Under the pieces are notes generated by a model. The model worked only from the letters and a program-made list of their open reading frames with translations, had not been told where the DNA came from and ran no database searches. 18,192 nucleotides of DNA from Pleurotus ostreatus/Saccharomyces cerevisiae fusant (lineage: Eukaryota; Opisthokonta). Position numbers and translations under genes: made by a program. The stretch lies in assembly GCA_024196135.1 (NCBI GenBank), contig JAMQCK010000659.1, positions 1-18,192 of the forward strand, written 5' to 3'. Each line of letters begins with the position of its first letter. Positions within the stretch are counted from its first letter, which is position 1. This document shows positions 7,048 to 16,655 of the stretch, piece by piece.

Positions 7048-9639
7048 CAAGCACCTAATCCCAAGCAGCCAGCAAGCGCAACAAGTCCGGTAAGCTTCGC
7101 GAACTTGAGCAAGCCAAGGAACTTGCAAGCTTGACGAGCTTGAGCCAGCGCTTAAGCTCGCAAGGCACCCAAGCTGGCCGAGGGTTTCCTGATGTGGTAG
7201 TGGCCCATCGGAGCGGTCCTCGTCGTTCGCCGTGGTATGCTCATCACTCGCATCCGATTCTTGATGTTGAGCTTGCGTTGGCTGGCCTTCGATTACATTC
7301 AAGTCGCAGAATGCCGCGGGCGAGGGCGTGCGCACGGGTGTCTGGGACCCAGAAGTGTCTTGCGTTGCCGCCGTATCCGCCGGGAAACGCAAAAATTCGT
7401 CGAGAGGGTCCGCGACCGCAGTCGGAGACTCGGGTGCGGCGTCTGAATTCTGATTAATGCCCTCTGGAGTTCCGGGGGCATCGTCCGGGTACGCGAGCTC
7501 GCTAGAAGGAGGTCAGCGCGCTATAAGGGTGCTACACGTCAATGGATACTTACTAGTCGAGACTGGTGTCATCGTTACCGTCTGAAAGGGAGAGCACGGA
7601 CATGGCATCCAGAGGGGATAGATCCGGAAGATGATCTAGAGCCCCGGGGACTTGCGAGTCCCACAGCACCGCAGGCAGCGAGCTCAAGTCTTGTGGCATA
7701 AGATTTGCGGACGGCGTACTCATAGCGCATTGGGAATGCGCAATGAGGCCAGGGACCGTCTGCGGCGTCTGTGGCCGAGCCGAAGTGCTTGAGCCCCATC
7801 CTACAGTAGCGGAATTCTGTCCCCACGGATCCCAAGCTGCGGCAGACGGACTCTGACTCCAAGAAGTAGTACGAGTAGTTGGTGTGCTCGGGACGGGATG
7901 CCTCTGCGCGGTGCAATCTGATTCCTTTCGTGGACTCCGATGCCAGGAAGTCGGTGCTGACCCCCACTCTGCAGCAGCGAAATCCTGATTGACGTCTCCA
8001 GGCCTTGGGCATGATCAGAGGCTCGTATGTATCCTAGGCAAGGGAGCCACTCACTCATCCAGAACGTCCGGCTTGTCGTAGAGCCCAACATTCGTGACCT
8101 GCACGAGCATATCCGAGATATCGTTCTCTTCATCCGAGTCTACAATAGCGTTGGAAGGGAATGCGCCGTCTTCATCGGCAGGATCCATGGCCGAAGGCTC
8201 TGGCGGCGACTCGTCTCGAGGGCGGTACGGCGTGATGGATAGGCCGTACTGCTGTGCGACTTTGTTCCGCGTAGTGTTGAGACTCGAGTACGTTCCCTTC
8301 ACCGGCAGCACCTGGATAGGCCCGTGCGCCACGGTCGCTGGCGCTGAGAGTGGGACGGGATCACGTTGGACAGGACTGGGTGTACGCGGAGGGCTGCCGG
8401 TAATACTCTCGCCAGGGACGGGCGTGAACAGCGAGGATCGCTGACGGGGCGTGACGGATCGCTCCGTAGGCTTCTCGTCTTCCGTGTCGCTCTCTGTCAC
8501 GTACGAGAGCTCTGATATTCCGTCGCTCGATTCTGGCTCGGTGTCGTCCGGCTCGAAGGCGCTCCCCAGCTCGGTCGCCGAGTCCGTCCCATCGGACAGG
8601 TCGTCGTCCTCGAAGCCCATGGCAGGGAAAGCGGGAGTGGGCGTGTCTCTGCCGCCTGCAGGAACAGGGATCGTCACTACCTCATACTCCGACTGCTCCC
8701 CGTCTTCGGGAGCTGGTGATTCCGAGTCGCTGTTGGAAGACGAGCCCGAAGATGTCGTGCTTGACGGCGACGCTACAATACGCCTCGACGTTGCGCGCAT
8801 CCTCTTCGTAGGTATCCTGTTGTTGAGTGCCCTACGCTTGGGCGTCCGGGGTTCGTCATCGCTATCGCTTGCGCTGCTCTCGATGGCTGCCTGGCCCTCT
8901 TCGCGCTTCCCTGTGTTCCTCTTCCGTTTCTGGATATCCTTCAGAACCTGCTGGTTGCGAAATTCCGAAGACCTACATCATTCGATGATTTCCTGACAGC
9001 TATCGTCATGGTTGTGCCCGCTGACTTATGCGAGTCGCGGAAGCGCGCCTTCTCTTCCTCTGTATTCGATTGTGAGCGACAGGAACACGAGACTGAATGA
9101 CCAGCGACGTACTGATCCATTTCGCACTGGGCGCCACCTCGTGTCGGTTGCCCATGATCCTGTGCTTGAACATCTTGGTCCCTTGGATATAGGGATGGTG
9201 CAACAGGTCGATCCCGATCTCTCGCCAGAATCGACGCAGGAGGTCTTCGCATCCGGTGAGTTCATCAAGGGTCTTCCACCTACACACCGTCAGCGACGCA
9301 ATTTTGACACTGCTTTATTGGACGTACTCGTCCCATATCGGGTCTTTCCATTCCTCTCCCGCCCACTGAAACTCAGACTTGTGAATGCATGCGTCAGACT
9401 GCTATTCAACTGGACATCACCTTGACTCGGTAAATCTGTCCAGGCCACAGTGGTTAATCGTCGTTCATAAGACGGTAGCGGGTACTCACCCAGCATCTGT
9501 GCTTTATAACGTAGCTGGCGCGCACGATGTACGCTGGGATACCTCGTTAGTGACTGAAGGCCAAAAGGTAGAATACGCGCCCACCGATCTCGTAGTTTCC
9601 CGCTTCCCAATGCTTCGCTTCCTTCCTCTTTTTTCCCAT
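6901..9639 (-). CDS. Chromodomain protein, N-terminal half (interrupted Chp1-like gene)
   Basis: Nine exons: 9585-9639, 9490-9533, 9421-9435, 9328-9365, 9113-9279, 9026-9059, 8055-8972, 7554-8003 and 6901-7501. They sum to 774 codons with all phases consistent; introns are 48-55 bp. Residues about 16-75 form a chromodomain (NYEIAYIVRA, IYRVKWAGEEW, then CEDLLRRFWREIG). It presumably reads histone methyl-lysine, but the third cage position (Tyr in HP1) is Glu here. A basic segment near residues 129-175 (KRKR, PKRR) may be a nuclear signal. The linker is acidic and Ser/Pro-rich, with a conserved HGPIQVLPVKGTYSS motif near residues 334-348. The last exon starts ELAYPDD as in the paralogue, then runs into inserted DNA from about 7160 and stops at 6901, so the final ~85 residues are foreign and the SPOC/PIN-like half is lost. 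Exon 6 (34 nt, GTCAGC donor) is the least certain. Confidence 0.75.
7048..7175 (+). repeat. CAAG-rich subterminal repeat, right edge of insertion
   Basis: Dense irregular copies of CAAGC, AACTTG and GCTTGA, including CGAACTTGAGCAAGCCAAGG, lead up to the AGCGCTTA inverted end at 7147-7154. The words mirror those at 5126-5195. The stretch is read through by the truncated chromodomain gene, giving a Leu/Ser/Cys-rich stretch unlike the rest of that protein. Confidence 0.45.
8228..8326 (-). other. Conserved linker motif in the interrupted copy
   Basis: Encodes HGPIQVLPVKGTYSS, then NTTRNKVAQQYGLSITP, about residues 334-366. The intact paralogue has a near-identical block at 12380-12478, while flanking linker sequence is hardly alignable. 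A nearby upstream SLFTP...SPPRTPSP element (8372-8434) is conserved too. Confidence 0.7.
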
Positions 9640-10043
9640 AGTAAATCGAGAGGACAGGGGGGCTCTTGAAGCCGAACAGACGTCTCGAGGTCAGTAGCCC
9701 GAGCTCAAAATTCAAGATGCGAAGTACACTAGATGGCTCTGCCGAAAACACACTGGTCTCTAAGATGGTGGACGAAGGCAAGACGCAAAGCTGAGGGTCT
9801 GCGGCATTTTGTCCGTCATCGTGCATCGCGACTTGCGACGGTCGAGCTTGAAGGTAAAGAGTGAATTGATTAGGGTCCCAACCCGGGGGCGGAACGACCA
9901 CGTGCCGCATCCACCCTGCTTCCTGGACAACTTATTGACCCCTTGCGCGCTGAGACGCTCGGCAACGCTAAGTGTATTCAGATGTTTGCCAGATAAGTAG
10001 AAATACAGTCAACTGCAGGAACCAAGAAAAGACGCAGCATATA
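9640..10043. promoter_or_regulatory. Spacer and promoter upstream of the interrupted chromodomain gene
   Basis: About 400 bp between the stop of the intact copy (10044) and the start of the left copy (9639). CACGTGCCGCATCCAC at 9899-9914 resembles CACGTGCCACATCGAC at 13942-13957 upstream of the intact copy, at a similar distance from each start codon (about 260 and 235 bp). A TGAATTG lies about 35-50 bp to its left in both. No gene is supported here. Confidence 0.4.
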
Positions 10044-13000
10044 TCACAACGCTTCTTCCTCGTCCAAAAAGCCATCGCGAACAAATTCGCCGGACGGAGG
10101 TAGCCATTCGATCTGCTGAAGATTCAGCAAGCTTGATAGACACGCGTCTCGAACATACCTGTGTATGAGTGTTGTCGGACAGCGCAGGGTCTCGTGGATG
10201 TACGAGAACACAAGCATGCCTGATATGCACATGCTCGGAATTGGTTCGCCATGAATTCACATCTTGCTCGAGTAGCGCCTTCGCCTTAGTCTCCCAGAAT
10301 TCCTTGGAGATACCGCCGAACGTGGATTGAAAGTCGTGCAGTGCGATTCGGATGACGTGCTCAACACTTTGTGGAAAAGCGAGGTTTAATGGAGCGTTGG
10401 GCGGCGTTGCTGGTGGCGCAACGAGGTGGCATCTCCTGTCGACGATGGCCTCCAGGAGAGACCTGAACACAAAAGCCTGTGGATTACTACGAATCGTCAG
10501 TGAGTAGCATGACAAGCGATGAAACGGATAGAACTTACGACTTGTACGCCTTCAATGGGTCCTGGCCGTCGTAGTACAACGTGAGCGCCATACCGAGGAC
10601 GAAGGGCAGGACGTATGGTGACCAGAGCGGATGGTCCGCCGCCTGTTTCAGGCGCTTGGTTGAGGACGCTAGGTCAGAGACGAGCGCCATTGGTGTGGCC
10701 GTCAGGATTCCTCCTGCGAGCTTCGTCAGCGATTGAGGACCAAGACAATGACAATATCGGACGCACCAATCATAAAACTTTCCTGGAGCGCAACATCCTT
10801 GCAACGTCGCGTCGACGCCTCATAAGAGTAAACACGCACTTCAGGCCTCCTCAGCATCGCGGGAAGTCCGGCTGGTAGATGGTCCAGGTGCGAAGGTATG
10901 CCAGTGTGTCGCGGGACGAAGTCTAACCGCGCAGCTTGCGCCCCTGTCTCTACCGCGCCGAAGCAGTCAAGGACGAAGCGGATCAGGCCAGACGGCTGAA
11001 GACGATGAGTTTCCGATGCTACCGGCGCATCGACCAAGTGATATGGAAGTCCACTCGTCGCATTGCGAAGGAGGTTCAAGAGATCGTCGTCGAAAGCCAG
11101 AAGCTTAGCAGCGTAGGTGACGAACGAGCGCTTATCGAGTGGCGCGGGTTCAATCCCGCCTGTCCCCGAAAATTTGCCCTTCGTCGAAATTACCATCGGC
11201 GTCCCAGCCAGAACGCCCCCCAGCGGTACCACCTTGACAGCAAGGGGCCCATGCTTACAGCCGTCCGCGGGTGTCCCAAAGCTCGTGCCGACAACTTTCC
11301 GGCTCGTCGGATAGACAATAGTATGTCCGATCCACTGGCCCTCCTGCCCGACGTACGGTAGCACGACTGCCTGCGACGTCGAGCGTAGGAAGTCCGTGAA
11401 GACTTGCAAGCCTTCCTCGTCCTCTGTACTCGCTGGTGATATCGTAGCCCGTTGCGCTACCGTTCCCGCTAGAGCGACCAGATGACCGGTCTCGCGCCAA
11501 GTGTGGAACTTGTCGAGATGTAGCAGGGTTGGACGCGCGCTGAGCTGGTCGGCGAGGTCAAAGTCCGATTCGGGGGCCGAGGTGGTACAGGTGATGTCGG
11601 CCAAGGTGATCACGAATTTTGCGACCTCGATGCTCAAGGACCCTCGCCATACGCTGGTGGACGTCCTCTTCAAGTCATTTGGAACGGCCCGTACCGCAGG
11701 CAGAGACTCAACGGCCTGTATGGGTGGCGTCCTGTAAGCCGCATCAGCGTCAACTAGGCGCTAAACAAGCAATGAACTGACTGGTGGTGTATATTACAGC
11801 CGACTTTCATCGCGCCAGGGCTCAAGGTGGGCGAAAATCCAGCCGCAGAAGTGCTATCGGAGCCTTCAAGGAAATCGTCCGGGTAAGCGAGCTCGCTGCA
11901 AGGCGGTCAGCGGGTTTCTCACTCTATGGAATGACACTTACTCCTGACAATCGATGTTGTCGTGGCCGTCGACTGTGGGGAGGGCGTTGAGAGCAGGTAT
12001 GCGTGGAGGTCTTGAACTTGTAGGTTCTTGCGCCACTTGCGATGCAGCATGAGCGGCTGATGTACTCGGTGACGACTGCCAAAGCGTAGATTGATCAGAC
12101 CAATCCGAAGTCGACGCCGATCCCCATTCCGTAGTAGCAGTGAAGTCTCGCGCTGTGTACTCAACTCTTGAAGAGGTGTCAAGCGCTTATCCAGCAACAA
12201 AGGAAGAGGATTACTCACTGAACACTTCTTTGCGGACCGTCGGAGAATCTGGCGCTTGCACTGTCCACCTTTGCCTTCAATGAACTGCCGCGGACGTCGC
12301 CGTTGTGCTCTAACATGGGAGAGCCTTCTTCGGGCACGGGTGCTTCAGCAGCAACCTCTCGCGTAGGGTTGTGTTGCGCAGGTACTACGGACAGTCCGCA
12401 TCGCTGAGCGACCTTGTTGCGCGCGGCATTGCCGCTCGAGTACGTGCCGGCGAGCGGGAGAAACAAGATTGAACCATGGACAGCAATCGGCGATGCTTGA
12501 AGGGGCTCCACCGTTTGGTCGAGGGCGCTGTTCATACGCACATGGCCGATAGGACTCTGCGTGCGCGGAGGACTCGCGGCGCGTTCGTCAGGCGGAGGCG
12601 TGAATAGAGGGGACCGACGCGAGGTAAACGACAGTTCTTGCGCCATTTTGTCACCCGCATCATCGTCAGCAGGAGGTTGAGAGGGCGCTCGTTCGATGTG
12701 AGAAAAGGCGATGTCCTCGTCAGCCCCCGAGTCCATCCCAACGGCCCATTCTCCGTCGTGATCCACGGCAGGTTCCCTCGATTGGTCCGAACCTCTGAAC
12801 AGTACTGATGGATTACATTGCTGTTCTACGAGTGCATGTTCGGCGGGATGTTTCTCAGACATGGGCGACAGGAAGTCGTGACTCGAACTGTAGGATGTCG
12901 CAGCGTCCAATCGTCGTTTCTTTGTGGCAGGAGACGGCGGCGCGTGGCTCCGCTTTCGCCCTTGTGCATCCTCCAAATCTGACGGCGTCGAGGTCTGAAT

Positions 13001-13709
13001 TACGGAAAATTAACCTCATGTGTCTCCGTCCGTAGGACTCAACGCACCGTCTCAGGCGATGGATATGCCTTCTGCACCGCAGTCGGTTTAGGCATTTCGT
13101 ACGTTTCGCGGAATCGTAGCAGCTCTGCTTCTATAGAGCGAGTCCAGTCACAAGGATATCAGAAAACAGATTTCGAACTCACCAATCCATTTGGGGCTTG
13201 GAGTGACTGTTCCATTGCCGGTCGTGCCCACAATTTTATCCTTGTAGGTCTTGGTACCGGGCTTGAACGGTTCGTGGCGTAAATCCGACCCTATCTCTGC
13301 CCAAAACCGTTCGAGGAGAGCCTCGCAGCTCTTAAAGCTCCGCTCCGTCTCTAGCCTGGATTGCGTGTAAAATCTTCTAGTCTGGACCGCTTGCCAGAGC
13401 CACGTACGAGTTTGCGCTGTCTGGGTATCCCTTCCACTGTCATGCGGGCGTTAGCTTGCACTGCTGGTACATTACCTGGTAGGCTTAGCTGCGTACTTTG
13501 ACTTCATAATTCTGGGAGGTGTTGTTACAAGTGATCTTGTCGTGCGTGATAACCTGGCTCACCCACTGTTTGGCTCTTCTTTTGTAGGTTGCTCGCATGA
13601 TGCACTCTACGAAGGGAGATTCGACCGTCTCGTTACTTACTGGCGAAGGGAAGCAGCAGAATTAGAGCGTACCGACTTCGTACAGTTGGCGACTTCGCTT
13701 TCCTCCCAT
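10044..13709 (-). CDS. Chp1-like chromodomain protein, intact copy
   Basis: Thirteen exons: 13673-13709, 13563-13606, 13497-13511, 13408-13436, 13183-13355, 13048-13130, 12219-12994, 11942-12166, 11782-11895, 10767-11731, 10539-10713, 10159-10486 and 10044-10115. They total 3036 nt, 1011 aa. Residues about 10-60 are a chromodomain: LYEVECIMRA, NYEVKWKGYPDSANS, then CEALLERFWAEIG. The three aromatic-cage residues are present (Tyr10, Trp33, Tyr36), so H3K9me or a similar mark is the likely ligand. A basic stretch (KKRRLD) near residue 153 may be a nuclear signal. Residues about 130-500 are disordered with one conserved island. From about residue 526 (VWRGSL) a beta-rich block with LPYVGQ, VYPTSRKVVGTSFGTP and VPLGGVLAGTPMV looks SPOC-like; DHLPAGLPAMLRRPEVRVY and GGILTATPMAL look PIN-like. 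The tail is acidic (DGFLDEEEAL). Fission yeast Chp1 (960 aa, RITS complex) has this order; homology is inferred from layout, not a search. Confidence 0.85.
12380..12478 (-). other. Conserved linker motif in the intact copy
   Basis: Encodes HGSILFLPLAGTYSS, then NAARNKVAQRCGLSVVP, about residues 300-332. It matches 8228-8326. It is preceded by SPLFTPPPDER...SPPRTQSP (12551-12613), also shared. The pattern resembles a short binding or folding element inside a disordered linker. Confidence 0.7.
13497..13511 (-). other. 15-nt microexon in the chromodomain (intact copy)
   Basis: Encodes Asn-Tyr-Glu-Val-Lys between phase-0 introns of 51 bp (13512-13562) and 60 bp (13437-13496). It supplies the beta strand just before the cage tryptophan. 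Without it the chromodomain would lack this strand, although the frame would survive. The paralogue has a 15-nt exon at the same place (9421-9435). Confidence 0.8.
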
Positions 13710-13969
13710 ACTCCTTATTTCAGGGTCGATGGAGATGTTGTCCGTGTCCCACTATCAGACTGCTCAAGGGGAATTTTGATTGAGAAACTATAGCATTCCT
13801 GGCTCAGCCGCGGTGATGGATCAGGATAAGAGCAGCCTCGCGGCAGCGGCGCTTCTACGGCCATCGCGCATGGGGGTCGAACGTAAGTTGGACTGAATTG
13901 GTTCAACTCCGAAAGCGGTAACGGTCGGAGGGAGGGAGTGTCACGTGCCACATCGACGCTCTTTCCACC
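13710..13969. promoter_or_regulatory. Divergent promoter: chromodomain gene (minus) and complex I gene (plus)
   Basis: These 260 bp separate two start codons on opposite strands. A palindromic CACGTG (13942-13947) lies 23 bp before the complex I ATG, and an inverted CCAAT box (ATTGG, 13897-13901) about 70 bp before it. CCAAT boxes bound by the HAP complex commonly serve fungal respiratory genes, and CACGTG is a bHLH (Cbf1-type) site; binding here is inferred. Confidence 0.45.
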
Positions 13970-15025
<1,056 letters not shown>

Positions 15026-15317
15026 ACGGATTGCATGTAGCGTACATCCAATCATTTTCCTGCTATTTGAGCGTCGCGTTCCTGTTCGCATTCTGCCTGC
15101 TGCACGTCCCCAAACATTCCATATACGCAGAAGGTCAGTTCTCTGAAGTCCTTGAAGGGTCGAGAGCACCGAGGTCAGGCTGTGAGGCTCAGAATTGTTG
15201 ACGTTCGCTCGAGGAACGCGCTTCAGCATACGTCCCACGTGGCGAACGCTGATGTCACGGGCGCTAATCATGGTCACGCTTCACCATCCCCCTTGACAAC
15301 TTCAGACAAACGCCACC

Positions 15318-16413
15318 ATGGCCGACTCCGCGTCAGGCTCAATAACCGGGCCCACACAGCTCGCACCGTCAGCGAACCTCGATCTCACTCCCCAGCAGAT
15401 CAAGCAATTTGAGCTCAACAGACTACGAGGTGCGTATCTGGATTACCTCGCGTGATACAATGTGCTCATGACACCTTCCCTCAGCCAAAGCTGCCCAACG
15501 CGAGAAGGAAGCATCCGCATCCACATCTACCGCCCTCAATGGCAATAACAAGCGACCCTTGACTGCAACCAACACCTCCCCCACCGCCCCGGGCAAGCCC
15601 AAGGGCCCCCAGAAGCTTGCCCGCGACCGCCGCCTCGGCACCTACATCGAGTATGACCTCTCGAAGATGGCCAACACCAAGGGCGGTTTCCTCCTCCAAG
15701 ACGACACCGAGGTCGACGAGGACGCGGTACGTCGGGAGAAGCAGCGCGAGCGCGAGCGGATGCAGCAGGCGCTCGAGCCGCCGGTGTTTTTGGACAAGGG
15801 GAAGAACCCTCAGTGCGGGGAGTGCGGGTCGATCGATGTGGACCAGACGTTTAGGAAGGTGTTTGGGTGTCTGGTGTGTAAGAAGTGTCAGAATGAGAAG
15901 CCGGAGAAGTATAGTTTGCTGACGAAGACGGAGTGCAAGGAGGTGAGTTGTCGATCCGCCAAGACTGCGGACAAATATTGACCATACGCCCAGGACTACC
16001 TCTTGACTGATCGTGCGTTCTCGCCCCTTACTTCATCCCTCCTTCTCTCTAACTATCCATCAGCCGAGCTACGAGACCATGAAGCCATGCCACATCTATT
16101 GAAGGCAAACCCACATCACTCAACTTATGCAAACATGATGCTCTTCCTCCGATGTCAGGTCGAAGCCTTCGCCTGGAAGAAATGGGGATCCGCTGAAGCC
16201 CTCGACGCCGAATGGGAGCGTCGCGAGAAAGAGAAGAAGAAAAAGAAAAACAAGAAGTTCGAGGAGGGTTTGCGTGAGCTCAGGCGGAGGACGAAGGGTA
16301 CTGTGTGGCAGAGGAGACGAGATGAGGACCACGTTCACACGTACTCGCCCGTGCACAACGGGAAGCAGATGTGCACTAATTGTGGGTTTACGATGGAAGT
16401 AGAGGAGTTGTAG
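15318..16413 (+). CDS. RAD14: DNA repair protein Rad14/XPA
   Basis: Four exons: 15318-15429, 15485-15942, 15994-16012 and 16064-16413, giving 312 aa. The start ATG follows a good context (CGCCACCATGG). The third exon is only 19 nt; it encodes DYLLTD, completed by PELRD in exon 4, a hallmark XPA motif. The zinc finger is CGECGSIDVDQTFRKVFG, then CLVCKKC, spacing C-x2-C-x17-C-x2-C as in XPA. After it come YSLLTKTECKE, a MMLFLRCQVEAFAWKKWGS segment (DNA-binding domain), a Lys-rich helix and a late CTNCGF motif near the C-terminus. The N-terminal ~60 residues are low complexity. The protein verifies damage and organises the incision complex in nucleotide excision repair, in the nucleus. It lies 292 bp downstream of the complex I gene and 242 bp upstream of the Cdc7 gene, all on one strand. 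Confidence 0.96.
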
Positions 16414-16655
16414 TACGCGGATGCCTACGTGCATATCCACGTCACATTAGCTTATGGGTATATAACGGATCTCCTCGAGGACAAGATGACCTGCGTGGCT
16501 TGGAGTATGGACAAAAACACTGGATATGCATGGCTGATCGTCGTGGTGGCGCGCAGACGCGACGCAATCACGTGGTTTGTTCACTTAGACGCGTCCATCA
16601 GTGCCGCCGATTTGTCTCCGCTCTTGTCTTCAACGACTCGAGTACAACGCTACTG

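Larger units (their letters stand above)
5078..7159. mobile_element. Candidate ~2.1-kb insertion splitting the chromodomain gene
   Basis: The intact paralogue has a continuous 114-nt exon 9 where this copy carries about 2.1 kb of unrelated DNA. TAAGCGCT at 5081-5088 and its reverse complement AGCGCTTA at 7147-7154 face each other near the two edges. GCAAGG occurs just outside on both sides (5072-5077 and 7160-7165), which may be a target duplication, although spacing to the inverted ends differs by two bases. Inside each end is a CAAG-rich stretch, as in the subterminal regions of many cut-and-paste DNA transposons. I see no transposase, so it would be non-autonomous or a captured segment. 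The exact edges are uncertain. Confidence 0.45.

Noticed and set aside
5072..7165. Insertion as a retrotransposon or an autonomous transposon
   Set aside because: No reverse transcriptase, integrase or transposase motif in any frame, no long terminal repeat, no poly-A end.
8094..8996. Long plus-strand open frames rich in serine
   Set aside because: Antisense shadow of the acidic linker exon of the chromodomain gene; the minus frame carries the motif shared with the paralogue.
9290..9910. 206-codon minus-strand open frame
   Set aside because: It reads through four introns of the chromodomain exons in a frame that lacks the chromodomain motifs; the spliced model starting at 9639 is clearly better.
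13542..13793. 83-codon plus-strand open frame
   Set aside because: Overlaps the first two chromodomain exons on the other strand and shows no recognisable motif.
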